Origin: Daldinia sp. FL1419
Lineage: Eukaryota; Ascomycota; Sordariomycetes; Xylariales; Hypoxylaceae
Reading direction: 5' to 3'
NCBI GenBank assembly: GCA_025201765.1
Contig: MU623465.1
Location: 1-64,000, forward strand
DNA length: 64,000 bases
Part shown: in pieces, positions 47,919-59,033 of the stretch
Layout: every line of letters starts with the position of its first letter
Position numbering within the stretch: the stretch's first letter is position 1
Program-made: the position numbers and the translations under genes
The notes under the pieces: generated by a model
Database searches by the model: none
Seen by the model: only the letters and a program-made list of their open reading frames with translations
Told to the model about the DNA's origin: nothing

Positions 47919-48866
47919 TTACCAATCCACAGCCCATCCATTCTGATCTAAGAATTCTTTGCAGGCCTCCTTTAATTGAAGGTTAGGCCTTAATTCATTA
48001 GGGTATAGAGGTTCTCTTGTGAGAGGATCGGTAGGATGTCTTCGAAGATGCTCCATAATAGACGCCCTCTCGTATGACTTGCCGGTTTTTGTCTGTCGGT
48101 CTAGTTAGTATCTAACACGTTGGAAATCCTCGACTAGTCGGCGATACTTACGATTACCGGATCGACCATGATGCTGAAACTAATGTCATCGATTACCCAA
48201 TCTGGGACCTCGCGCTTCTTCTCCGATGCGGCTCTGGACCTCTCGAACGTCGACCGCAGCAGTTCGATTTTGTGATCCCATTCTTGCTTTACCTGGTCCC
48301 TGTCGAAGTCGTTGTCACACGAGCCGATCAAATCCTCCCGTTCGCGTTCCATGAGGCTGATAACTTCATTCTCCAGCTCCTGGCCCTCACGAGTCCTCTG
48401 TTTTTCCATTTGGTCCCAGCGATCTTTCTTACAACGCAAGATCTGGTTGGTAACCAGGCCTAGAGAATTACTATCGGTCTCGACACACAGGCGGTGAGCT
48501 TTTAGAGCGTTTTCGAGGGCGGCGTCGTAGTCGCGTATGCCAGCCTGGCACTGCGAAAGATAGTAGTAGGCCTTTAGGTTATTTTTATCAAGTTTGAGGC
48601 ACTCGTTACAGTCCGCGATAGCTGACTCCCATAATTCGAGTCGGATCCGCGCCATAGCACGATTTGTGTATAGTTTAGGATTGGTATTGTCCGCAATGAT
48701 GCTGTAAGTATTTGAGGACAATTAGTTTGAGGCGCATAATGTACTGTGCGCCTTTTATAACTCACGCTTTGGAGTAGAGACTCTCGGCGCCTATGTAGTC
48801 GCCAGATTGGAAGCAATCGTTTCCCTCTTTCCTCAGGGCTAAGGACCTTTCCACGTCTTTTGCCAT
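47919..48866 (-). CDS. CHIP/STUB1-type E3 ubiquitin ligase (TPR plus U-box)
   Basis: Three exons on the minus strand: 48766..48866, 48152..48701 and 47919..48092, encoding 274 residues. The N-terminus (MAKDVERSLALRKEGNDCF) begins a TPR domain. TPR motifs continue with LYTNRAMARIRLELWESAI and LKAYYYLSQCQAGIRDYDAA, the kind that bind Hsp70/Hsp90 C-termini. A charged helical coiled coil follows (about residues 125-190). The U-box follows, with DDISFSIMVDPVI, TKTGKSYERASIMEHL, DPLTREPL and LRPNLQLKEACKEFL. The intron splits the U-box between VDPVI and TKTG. By family, the protein ubiquitinates chaperone-bound misfolded clients in the cytosol. Human CHIP is 303 aa. Introns are 64 and 59 nt and keep the frame. 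Confidence 0.93.
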
Positions 48867-50781
48867 CGTTGGTAGTCTTCTCTAGTAAGCTTGACTGAGG
48901 AATAGGTATTATTTATTAGGTATTCCGGATCGTCGAGGACGTTCAGGACGTTCAATAGCAGTGCTATCGGGAATAATTATGGTGGGCGGAGATATGGACG
49001 AGGATGTCTTTGTTTGTAGGTGACGGATAGCCGTAGGACTACGAATAGGGAGAGGTACGCTGGCGGTCCGTACAATTTCTGTGGATGAAAGGTTGGCAGT
49101 AAGCTATATTCATAAATTGATATACAGGGTTTCGTAATAGGAAGGGTTTAGTAGGTGTGCGTAAGAGATCTAGGAGACTAGGAGATGCAGCGAGAATGAA
49201 GGAATATAGGTGATTGTAGCGCGAACGGGTGGATTTATTAGTTATTAAAGAAGAATGAGACGGAATACTTTCGTCCGGTGTTTCTATTTATTTCGAAAGC
49301 TTTGAGCTTATTGAATTGGCTGATTGGTAGTGGTTGGCTTAGTTATTACGTCTTGTAACTTCCCATCGTCACAAGATAATGATGCGCTGCAGGACCCTGG
49401 CTGATTTGCTGCTATTGGCGCCATTTGTCAGACGAAGCTTCCAGAATGATGTGCATACGCTACCTGGATACGTAGGTACCTAATTTCAGCTCTGTATGAC
49501 TATGAGCAACGCTAGGGCGTCTAACACGTCTAACACTCAGGCATAAGCGCGTAAAGGTGGATCTCTCCAGGTTCACGGGCCCCTCTAGTTATCTTAATGA
49601 TTGTATATTCACTATTCACAACCACGCTATCTACAGTACAATTAGTAGTTTTGCAAAATTGTTACCCAGCTGGGCTACCTAGTGTCCTACGCGATAAGTG
49701 AAGTGTCGATTTTTCAAAAACGTATCCCTACATCCTTACTGCTTATGCTGCTTATAGACGTCTACAAGAAGTTGCGTGAAGAGACGACGGTCTGTACTTA
49801 CATGTGGTGAGCAGCTACATAATATCACATTTCTAGATGCCTTCAGAAAATGACCACACCGCGTTAGAGTAGTCGTTTATTGAAGATTGGTGCTCTAGCT
49901 TTGGTTTTCTATTTCCGAAACTACATAATCTTGATCTTGGTAAGATGGGGGTGGGTGATACCAAATATGCCAATTGGTAAGAGTGAGGTTGCAAGACCAT
50001 TCCCAGTAGAGCCATGTTAACTACCTAAGCGGAAGTAGGCCGTAGAAATGCTCTATTCGGCCATAGGAGCACGGTTGCTAGCATGCTTCGTGAGGGTACA
50101 GAGAAATGGGCAGTGCGCTAACGAATCCACGGTGGTTGGGCCTTACCGATGCTATCGGTTTTGTCTTCTCATGTACACACCTTTTTTTTTTTTTTCCTTT
50201 TTTTTTTTTCGTCAACTTGTCCTAGATTCCTGACTGGAGCTAATGCTACACAGAGGCCAAGACTATCGGGAACTCTTTTGAATTATTACTTGTCACACCT
50301 TTGGTTAATTTTGTCAAGGTACTATTAGTTATAAAAGTTGTAGATATCTCAGATCTAACAAAATAAATCCCGAGGACCTTACGGGAGTGTGGGGGTGGAG
50401 AAAGGACAATTGAGCCTTGAGCCCTTCTATGCGGACTATACCTAGGTACCTTACCTAGGTAGGTATGTAGATTAGCGGCAGTATCCGCGAAATTAAAACT
50501 GAGACAGCGTCACGGTGAGATTTCTACACGTGTAAATCTCTAGCGGCTCTCTAGCTCTAGCGGAAGGGAAACTAAGAAATAAGGTTAGCCCACTTCGCCT
50601 ACCTACCTACCTAACCTACCTAGGTACCTACTTAGGTACCTCTGTAGTTAATGCTAAGATTCCAAAGTTCCTCTTTGCAACATTCGCTCAGATCTTGGAA
50701 CAATGTAACATAGCATCATAACTAACTACTACCTACTTATCTTCTTTTACACTTAGTTACACTTACACTTATACCCGCACC
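48867..50781. other. Divergent intergenic region upstream of CHIP-like and SDR genes
   Basis: About 1.9 kb without a convincing gene. TAGGTACC-type motifs cluster at 50,440-50,470 and again at 50,590-50,645, just upstream of the SDR gene. A T-rich tract lies at 50,179-50,209. Confidence 0.5.
50440..50645. repeat. Dense TAGGTACC/CCTACCTA motif clusters upstream of the SDR gene
   Basis: Sequences such as TACCTAGGTACCTTACC and CCTACCTACCTACCTAACC lie at 50,440-50,470 and 50,598-50,643. The core TAGGTACCTA is palindromic, so the clusters can form short hairpins. Similar clusters occur in many intergenic gaps of the window and in one intron (57,288-57,325). Confidence 0.7.
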
Positions 50782-51983
50782 ATGGGAAACATCTTTAGCC
50801 AGTTCTTCTTCATCCCCGCTCCGACTCTCACGGAGAGGAACTGTCCCGATCAAACCGGACGAGTAAGTAGTACCTAATATATTATATAGCTCTTCTTCCT
50901 TCATTCTTCTCAGCACCTTTCGCGTATCTAACGTATACGCTCGTCTACCATAGGTTTTTCTCGTCACCGGTGGTTACGCCGGCGTGGGCTACGAATTATG
51001 TCACATTCTTTATGCTCACAATGCCACTGTCTGGGTTGCAGGTCGTTCTGCATCAAAAGCCGAGAAGGCCATTCTAAGTATCAAAGATGCTGCGCCCTCG
51101 AGCAACGGCCATATAGAATTTCTATACCTTGATCTTTCAGATCTCAAAACTATTAAACCTGCGGTCGAATCCTTCACTGCCCAATCACAACGTCTCGATG
51201 TTCTTGTGAACAACGCCGGTGTACGTCTCTGACTCTCTCACATGCCTATAGCGTCTTGCTTTTTGCTTAATATATGCTCGTTCGTAGGTTATGTATCCTC
51301 CCAAGGGTAGCGTTGATGCTCAAGGATATGAAATACAAGTCGGCACCAACTGTTTGGGTCCTTACTTGCTCTACAAGCTTCTCCTACCTCTTCTTACCAA
51401 GACCGCCTCTACTTCTCCAACCGCTAGCGTACGTGTTACGTGGGCTGGTTCCATCGCAGTTCACGTTGCCTCACCGCAGCCCCAAGGCATGATCATTGAT
51501 AATGAAGGTTCTCCTACGGATCAAGGAACAAAACTCAATTACGGTCAGACCAAAGTCGGCAACGTCTTTTTTGCGCGAGAATTCGCCAAGACCACACCGG
51601 AGACGGGCGTCGTCCACGCGGCATTTAACCCGGGAAACCTACGCACGGAACTGCAGCGCCACTGGACCGGACCCGATCAATGGATCACGGTAGGCGATGC
51701 CGTACGTTGAACACGCTATAGAGTTATGTGCTAATAACTTCCGAGCTTATAGGACAAAGTATTCCTATACCCAGCTATCTACGGCGCATATACGGAGCTT
51801 TGGACAGCGCTCTCACCTGAGCTAACACCTGACAAAAGTGGCGCTTACGTCTACCCCTGGGGAAGATTTGGTCCTCTTCCTAGCGGCGTGGAGACTTCGA
51901 TAAAAGAAGAATCCGAAGGCGGAACCGGTGTCGCGGCTGGATTCATAGAATGGTGCCGCAAGCAGACAGAGCCGTTCGCGTGA
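50782..51983 (+). CDS. Short-chain dehydrogenase/reductase (retinol dehydrogenase-like SDR)
   Basis: Four exons: 50782..50862, 50954..51220, 51288..51689 and 51753..51983, encoding 326 residues. The start is supported by a CACCATGG context and by a hydrophobic leader (MGNIFSQFFFIPAPT). The cofactor motif is VTGGYAGVGYE (TGxxxGxG), then DLSDL and NNAG (cut by the second intron after Gly). The catalytic Ser is in VTWAGSIA and the Tyr/Lys pair is in NYGQTKVGN. A PGNLRTEL loop and a C-terminal YPWGRFGPLP segment fit the WWOX/retinol-dehydrogenase-like fungal SDR group. The substrate is not predictable. Introns are 91, 67 and 63 nt and keep the frame. It runs convergent to the UNC93-like gene. Confidence 0.92.
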
Positions 51984-52339
51984 TAACGCTAAGATGAGTA
52001 TAATTTTACCGGCCGCAGCCTGTCAGGTGGAGTTCCATAGTCCTGAGCAGATAGTGTTCCTCGCGGAACAACGATGTTGTTTCCTCACTCCTTGGTCCGC
52101 CTCGTGACACAGCCTCACGTTTGATTTATCTTGGAGTTTTATATTATCGCTAAATACATTGATCGCCTTTTGCATGAGCTCCCCCGTCGACATTCTTCTG
52201 CGTGGGTACATTTCGATGATTTCTCGCGACACTATAGGGCAAATCTCGGACATGAAGCCTGTTCCTGAAAATAGTATTTTGCCTAGATTCATAAGTACTC
52301 AATACTAATCATTTTAGAGATAGCTAGCGCTTTTGACTT
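51984..52339. other. Convergent gap between SDR and UNC93-like genes
   Basis: 356 bp. An open frame on the minus strand (52,023-52,292) lies just downstream of the UNC93-like stop codon. It has no recognisable domain and is not supported as a gene. Confidence 0.5.
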
Positions 52340-53959
52340 TCATCCATTCTGGCTTTCATCAGTGCTCGGGCTTGACTTCTCGGGGCCAACGTGTATTATA
52401 CCCACTTGGCGAACTACGAAGTATGCCGGTATAAGAGCAATGCCCCATAACGCGAAACTGATCGCCAAAGTTGAAATCAGCTAGGACATAGTTAGCAGGT
52501 GGATATAAAGACTGAAATCAATTGTGCGTTAACCTACTGGTGCTGAAGTCGAGCTAATACCGCTCGAGATGCATTGACCAGCCGACTCCGCAGCTCTCGC
52601 GACGGACATGTATCTAACAAGTTCTTTCGGCTCCCTAGCGAGGAAGCTAATAAGCCAAAAGCCAAAGTTATAAGTGAGCGAGAAGTTAATCTGCCAGAAT
52701 ATATATAACGCCCAACCATTTCCGAACCCGGCATCATCCCAGTCCAGGGCTGGTTTATGGTGCGTGTACTGGTTTTGTACGACGACTCCCCAGATCCAGC
52801 AGCCACCAATCAGAGCCATCATAGCTGCATATCCGTATCTCGCTCGCCTGTTCAGGCTTACTCTTGTCCAATCTAGGAAAGCACCGAACATAAGTGTTGT
52901 AACAACCTGGGCTATCGCAGAGACAAGAGAAGCTAGAGCGCGGGAACGTACTGAAAAGTATAAAGACAGGTAAGCGCTGATATACGGGAGCTCCCATGTG
53001 ATATACACGAAGTAAGGCAGACTATTATATCCATAATCAGCATAGCGGTATCGAATCGAATTTGAATAGAACCAACTCTTACATTAGAAGGAAGTCTCTC
53101 CTCATCAGAACGCGGATCAAGGCTTTTAACTCTTCAAGATCTGGTATCCTTTCTGCCAACTCAACTCGTGATCCGTTTCTGCGGACAACGTTTTCGGGTC
53201 GGGTTAGTAAAAAGGAGCATAATGGCCCCAAGCATTCTAAAGTCTAGATTAGACCCTACTAGCAGCCATCATGGGAACGCTTATAACTAACGTAGAGCAA
53301 CAAAGACGATGTAAGTCCTCCAATCGAGCTTCCCGGTCGCCCTTCCTTGATAGTTGAAAGCGAGGTTGATGACGCCGCCGAGTATAGAGCCACTGTTGCG
53401 ATAGCTCAACCAGTACGCCAAATATCTACCGCGCTTTTCCGGCTCGGGGTAGCTTAACATGATGGATCCCTCCGTCGCCCAGAAAATTCCCGCCGAGAGA
53501 CCGCATATAGCTGAGCCCAAGTATATGAACCACTCTGTGCCATAGCGGTTGTTCGTATAGAGAGCTGCCGAATAAACAACATAACCAACTGTGCCGACCA
53601 CCAAAGAATTCCGTAAGCCAAATCTGTTAGCCATCATACTTCCAGTTAGGCACGTAAACGTCATGACAGCAAATAAGATAGCATTTCCAGCCCTGATACC
53701 TTATTAGTTGGGAACGAATCGACCGGCTTGATTCTTACATGACGAGATAAGGGCTCTGCTGCCCACCCGCACCGACAGAGTTCATCGCGTTCCATAATCC
53801 GGGCGCCGCAAACGCCGAAATGCCAACGACCGTAGCGTTAAAGAAGACCCCATGATACCACGAGTATTTTGGTGGATTCGCATTGGCTTCCTCACTGGGG
53901 GGTAATGTTTTGGTAGAATCACCAGTTATTATGTCGTTCTCTGAAGAGACTTGTGACAT
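52340..53959 (-). CDS. UNC93-like major facilitator membrane protein
   Basis: Five exons on the minus strand: 53739..53959, 53292..53692, 53083..53236, 52538..53021 and 52340..52480, encoding 466 residues. After a hydrophilic N-terminus comes KYSWYHGVFFNATVVGISAF and then AAPGLWNAMNSVGAGGQQ, the hallmark start of fungal UNC93/DUF895 proteins. About 10-12 hydrophobic segments follow, including LGSAICGLSAGIFWATEGSI and RYLAYWLSYRNSGSILGG. A cytosolic loop with RRNGSRVELAERIPDLEELK splits the two halves. The last exon ends in a membrane segment and a short polar tail. Transport substrate is unknown in fungi. The introns (46, 55, 61 and 57 nt) are short but consistent. The junction at exons 3/4 is the least certain. 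Confidence 0.88.
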
Positions 53960-54722
53960 TTTTCTGAGTGGTGAGGAAGTAGGTGTGATGGGTTTAGATA
54001 TTGGGAGTTTACGTTCTCTTTTTCAACTTCCGAACACGTTTACCGCTTATGCCTCGATGTTCTCAGAAGTGACCCATTATCTCGGTTGTGAAATTGCCTA
54101 CTACATATATGCGTCTTATAATTTATACACTAACATTGGTGCTTTATCAATATATATATAGGTAGGTATATATACTAGTCCGTACTTTACAAAGAGTTCC
54201 CGCTACACAAATCTCACAGGACGTATCATGGCTTGAACCTATATCCCGGGATGCCTTATACGTATGTGGTAGCTATCGGATGTCTAATCAAACCAATCAC
54301 GAATAGGATAGTCGATGTTCAAGCACTAAATATGACATCAACTCTACTACGCATATAATAAGGCGAGATATCTTACGAAATAGTCCTAGTAGATTGGTTT
54401 GGCGTGCTACAAACTTGAAGGATGCTTCCTGGTCCAAAGACCAACTACCAATTACAAGGGTTGCCGAGGAGGATTTGCGGGGATATAAAGTTGCGACATT
54501 TCGAATGCCACTGACGTCTTTCGGGACCGTCGCGATTCGTAAACGAAGCAATGGAATTAGGATGGTATCTAACAAGATCCGAATTCGGGAAGAAGATAGA
54601 CGAATTATAGACTACCTGATCAAGTCGCTATAAATGCTAAGAAATATTACTGTAGGACGGATACCTTGCGCTGAAAAAGAGAATAGGCCTACTACGATAT
54701 AAGCCCGTGTTCAATATTCAAT
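53960..54722. other. Divergent gap upstream of the UNC93-like and TauD genes
   Basis: 0.76 kb shared upstream region. Open frames at 53,883-54,161 (+), 54,297-54,575 (-) and 54,394-54,633 (+) overlap and have no recognisable domain. Confidence 0.5.
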
Positions 54723-56058
54723 ATGATTAAGTATGGAAACTTTGAAGTATTCACATTTGCTGGCCAGCAAGAGACAGCGAGCTTTGGTTTGAACACCGAC
54801 ACGCAATTCCCATTAGCATTAAAGCCTGCTAAGGGGTGGAACCCTACGTTAGAAGAGTCTATAATTGCTATAAAGAGGTTATCAGAATCTGGCAGTTTAT
54901 TCGACAAGTTGACGGAACACGGAGGTGCTGTCCTTATTCGTGGGCTGCCGATCAAGACGCCTCAAGAATATAGCGATGTAGCTCATGCGTTCGGGTTTCC
55001 GGCTCACGAAGAAGTTGGTCGACCGCCAATACGAACAGTGCTGGCTAAGAATATCAAAACGGCAAACGAAGGGTAAATTCTAAAAGATCTACCTAGGTAG
55101 GTACCTACCTATGTATGGGACCGTTGCTAATATCCAAAAGGCCTCCTGAGCTTCCTATCTGGCCTCACAATGAATACGGGTGGTCAACGATAAACCCCTC
55201 GTGGTTGACATTCGCTTGTCTACACAAACCTGAGTCCGGTATCCAACTAGCATGATTAACATCTCTCCTAATCCTACCGTAATCTAACTCGAAGTACAGG
55301 AGGTGAGACACCGATTATTTCAAGCATTGGTTTGGCGGCGGCATTGAAAGAAAGAGCACCTGAGTTCGTCGAGAAATTACTTGGAAAAGGAGTCAAATAC
55401 GTTTATAGATACGGTCTCGAAGATGTAAAATCGAATACAGGGACTAGCGTCCTTGGTGCATATGGACAGCATGTGAACCCGGGTGACGATAAGGAGGTTA
55501 TTAGGCAGAAAATAGAGTCAGAAGTCAGAAGACATAGCGATCACTTCCAATGGCACGACGATGGGTCACTGAGCGTGACACACATTGTCCCGAGTAAGAT
55601 CCCCGGAGTAGATTGGCCACTCCCTCCGAGCTGATGATAAATATAGTTATTAGGAAGCACGAGGATACCGGCCTACTGACGTGGTTTGGCAATCTCACGA
55701 GCGCATGGGGCCGAAGCAAATATCACAAAGCGACAGAGCCCCCTTACCGAGGCGATGACGATTCATACCATCCGCCTCCGGAGTATGGGGACGGGACGCC
55801 GATAGAGAAAGAATATCTGGACTTAGCACTCGCGCTGGCGGAGTCTTTCCAAGTGCTGATTGAGTGGCAGGTTGGAGATATAGTTTTGCTCGATGTAAGT
55901 TTGCTTCCTTCTCCCAATATCTGCTATAATGTGTCCAGATTTTGACATGTCGATAGAATTACGCTGTGATGCATTCTCGTTCCCCGTGGACCGGTAAGAG
56001 AACAGTGCTAGCAGGCCTATGGGACGATAATCGAGTGCGCATCAGTGATTATTCTTGA
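54723..56058 (+). CDS. TauD/TfdA-family Fe(II)/2-oxoglutarate dioxygenase
   Basis: Five exons: 54723..55072, 55141..55238, 55300..55593, 55647..55894 and 55957..56058, encoding 363 residues. The iron ligands appear as WPHNEYG (H126 and E128; a HxE version of HxD/E) and NYAVMHSR (H336). R345 in the following WTGKR is the likely 2-oxoglutarate-binding Arg. A GGAVLIRGLP segment, a GNLTSAWGRS segment and EPPYRGDDDSYHPPPEYGDG fit the fungal group. Apparent frame breaks at about 55,073, 55,239, 55,594 and 55,895 are all GT-AG introns of 53-68 nt. Family members hydroxylate taurine, sulfonates or other acids, releasing sulfite in the TauD case; the substrate here is unknown. The UNC93-like gene lies upstream in divergent orientation. 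Confidence 0.9.
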
Positions 56059-56640
56059 AGCTAAAGGTTCTCTGCTTGTAACATCCGAATGAGGCTATTA
56101 AATATGAGAATATCTAGGTAGGTAGTAAGAAGACTTCATCTTTCAAGGCAACCGCTTTCCCTATTTGATACCTCAACATGCATCGCTTCGTCAACTTGAT
56201 ATTCTTGGAATTGGTGAGTTAGTTGTCTGATATAGCACGGACCTTCTAGCACTGAAGGGGGTAATCAGAGCGTGCGCATCCGGTCAAGAGCGTATCCCCT
56301 TTAGCAGTTTTAGGTGACAATCAAACGCTTTCGTGTTCAGAGCCCGCGACGAACCGATTCCACGGGCGACTAGCTACCTGCTACCTGCTACCTACCTACG
56401 CAATGAACTGAACACTGAGCTTTGGGACTTGGGCGCCCCCTAAATTCCTACTACCCGTACTGGACTACGCGGCGTCCCCGCCCCCGCCTAGCTACCTAGC
56501 TACGAGCGCCACTCCTTCACGATGGAACACGCCTAACACGCCTGAAGAAGAGTCGGGAAAACAAAAGATATGAAACCTAGGTTCATTCTGAGGTAGGTTA
56601 GGTGCCTGAGCTGATCTCTTGGGTAAACCAGTCATACAAC
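56059..56640. other. Convergent gap between TauD and permease genes
   Basis: 0.58 kb; no ORF of note. A few TACCTAC/AGCTACCT motifs lie at 56,372-56,505. Confidence 0.5.
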
Positions 56641-58501
56641 TCATATCAATTGTCCTTGCCTTGACGCCAATCGTTTCCTAACCCAATAAAAGCCCAGGCC
56701 AATTATCCATACGACGATGACCACGAGCGCCAACAAAGGTGCGAAAAAAGCACCTCTGATAACCACGAACCCGCTAACTACGGCGAAAACCACCGGTACC
56801 AGGATGAACGGCTTATAAGGCCGTCGCAGTTCAGGTTCTCGGAATCGAAGGACAATGGCGCCCAAAACGGTGAGGAAGAAGAAAGAATATTCGCCTAGGC
56901 CATTAAAAGTGAGCAGAGCACGAAAGTTCCCGAGAAGGATATAAAGAGCTGAAAGGATAGCTGAAAGTAAGATCGCGTTGATGGGAGCATCCGATCGTGT
57001 GGTGCTTTGGGAGCCCAGCTCATTGTTGGAAGACAACTGCCCATTTTCCGCCCCGGGTTTCAATCCGACGTGACCAACGGAGGCAAATAAACGAGGAAAC
57101 CAATTCATGTTTGCCGCCGCGACCGCCATGCGACCGGCGACAAAGGAGTTGCCAAGGAGAGAACCAGCAACTACTAGACAGATAAGCACGGCTGCAAGGA
57201 TACCAAATCCCGGTCCAAGCAGACGAGTAATTGCAGTCTATCCAACGATTTAGCGGAATTCATATCGTATCAACGATGCTATGGATGCCTAGGTAGGTAC
57301 CTAGGTAGGTAGGTAGATAGGTAAGTACTTACAACTGCGACACTATCCGTTGTCGAAACCACATCCCACGGAAGCAGTATATAGTAGGCTGCATTTGCAG
57401 TGATGAAGCAGAGAATTATCGTAGGGACGGCACTGTTAATTGCGAGCGGGAGTTGACGCGCTGGCGATTGCAATTCGGCCGAGACGTAAATTGCCTTTAG
57501 AAATGATTGAGCAAACCTAGGTATTCAAGAAGCTCACATTAGTTGGTAGGCAGAAAAACTCACTTTATCCCATCCCGAGTAAGCCCATAAAGCTCCGTAG
57601 AGGGCCGCAGAATAATGGCCAAGGATTTCCCATTCGCCGAGCTGATTCCAATCCGTCTTGCTCCCGTCAGGGTTAATGACCTCCCGATTGCTAAACCAAG
57701 GCTTTTTAAACCAGTCTCGCCCTCCTATATCCCGTTCCGGATCGGTTGCCTGGAGCACGGCGACTACGATACCGGCTATCACGATTCCAGCGATGGTTAC
57801 GAACTTGGTAACCACGAAGAAGTTGTTGAGACGAGTGCTGGCTTTGGTGCTGATAGAATTGGCGACGCTGATTACGATTAGAATTAGAATAGAAAATAAT
57901 TTATGTTCGATTCTTCCGGCTTGGTCAGTTATTCCTATCGAAGAGTAGATGCTCTCTACAAATACGATGCTGAGAATGGCGAGGGTGGCCGGCATGACGG
58001 CTACAATCCACGTCCAAGCGGCTAAGAAGCCGAAGACATCTCCGAATATGTATTGAAGGTATGGTTGCACTCCGCCTACGATATCAATTAGATGCCAAGT
58101 TTCATTTTCACATATATTTTCATACACGTAAAACGAATAATAAATGAAGTTGACCTACCTTCGCCGGGAATCGCCGTTCCCAGTTCAGCCATAGTCGAGG
58201 CGCCGGTCCACGCCAATACGCCGCCAATTAACCAGATAACCAGCGCAGCTCCCGGGGAGGGTACGTTGGTATCTATGGAACCGGGAGAGGTAAATATACC
58301 GCTACCAATAACGATGCTAATAACGATGGCAAAGGCCTCAAGAGCGCCGAGATTCTTGGTGAATGTACCCGCATCCTGGCTCGGAGCCGTCGGCGGGGAA
58401 TCATGGCCAACTTGGCCATCTCTATTTACGGCATTGGTATCCCTCTCATCCCTTTGATCGGCAAGGAGAGGCCGGCAAGCCTCATCTAGCGTTATTGGCA
58501 T
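56641..58501 (-). CDS. L-type (LAT/APC superfamily) amino-acid permease
   Basis: Four exons on the minus strand: 58159..58501, 57564..58075, 57333..57494 and 56641..57237, encoding 537 residues. A hydrophilic N-terminus of about 45 residues precedes LGALEAFAIVISIVIGSGIF, the APC TM1 with the GSGIF substrate-binding break. TM3 to TM10 are visible across exons 2-4. YSGWDKAIYVSAEL spans an intron and matches the APC TM6-7 region. Among fungal permeases it is closest in pattern to the MUP1/MUP3 high-affinity methionine-type LATs, but the substrate is not determined. The intron between exons 3 and 4 contains a TAGGTA-type motif cluster. A G-run array lies about 180-215 bp upstream of the start. 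Introns are 83, 69 and 95 nt and in frame. Confidence 0.9.
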
Positions 58502-58681
58502 TTTTTCGGGGCGCGTAGATTAATTAATCACACGTATCATGAATGGACGGTGAAGGATTGTTGATGAACTTATGAAGAGACGTTGAAGCGGGCCGAGTTT
58601 CAATCAATCACGCAATTCGCTCGAAGACGAGTGGGGCTTTGTAACTTTAAACCGCGTCTTCCTCATCTCGTCTCCCTTTTG

Positions 58682-58720
58682 CCCCTTTCCCCCTTTCCCC
58701 CTTTCCCCTTTCCCCTTTCC
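58682..58720 (-). promoter_or_regulatory. G-run array (possible G-quadruplex) upstream of the permease
   Basis: On the minus strand, which is the coding strand of the permease, there are five runs of 4-5 G separated by AAA (positions 58,682-85, 58,689-93, 58,697-101, 58,705-08 and 58,712-15). This meets the usual G-quadruplex pattern. It lies about 180-215 bp upstream of the start codon, so it is in the promoter or 5' leader. Confidence 0.7.
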
Positions 58721-58741
58721 AAGTTGGTTGATGCATCCTAA

Positions 58742-58780
58742 CTCTTTTTTTTTTCTTTCTTTCTTTTTTTTCCCTCTCCG
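58742..58780. repeat. Pyrimidine-rich CTTT tract
   Basis: CTCTTTTTTTTTTCTTTCTT and neighbours form an almost pure pyrimidine tract on the plus strand, further upstream of the permease. Confidence 0.7.
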
Positions 58781-59033
58781 TATCTTAGACACGAGACCCA
58801 TGATTCCAACATGGCAACAATTATCATGTCAACGGCTTTATAATGGGAATATTATTATTATTGTACTAGTAGAAGCTAGAAATCCAATGATTCATTCATA
58901 GGTACCCTTCGCAGACACAAATCATAAATGTCTTAACAACTCGTAACCCTTCGAAAGCACGAGTCTATTTCTATCGCAAAGCCATGCCCAAGCAAGTGAA
59001 ACCAAACTCAAGTACCAGAATCCCGACCGCTAC

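Larger units (their letters stand above)
58502..59033. other. Permease promoter and 3' region of the next gene
   Basis: 0.53 kb gap containing a C-run array (58,682-58,720) and a pyrimidine-rich tract (58,742-58,780). No ORF. Confidence 0.5.

Noticed and set aside
52023..52292. ORF downstream of the UNC93-like gene
   Set aside because: No domain; another minus-strand frame over the same stretch looks equally plausible, so neither is supported.
54297..54633. Opposing ORFs in the UNC93/TauD gap
   Set aside because: They overlap on opposite strands and have no recognisable family.
55594..55646. Frameshift in the TauD-like gene near 55,600
   Set aside because: A GTAAGA...TATAG intron of 53 nt removes the break and restores the frame.
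43062..58501. Classical secondary-metabolite cluster
   Set aside because: No polyketide synthase, peptide synthetase, terpene cyclase or pathway regulator is present, and a ubiquitin ligase gene interrupts the set.
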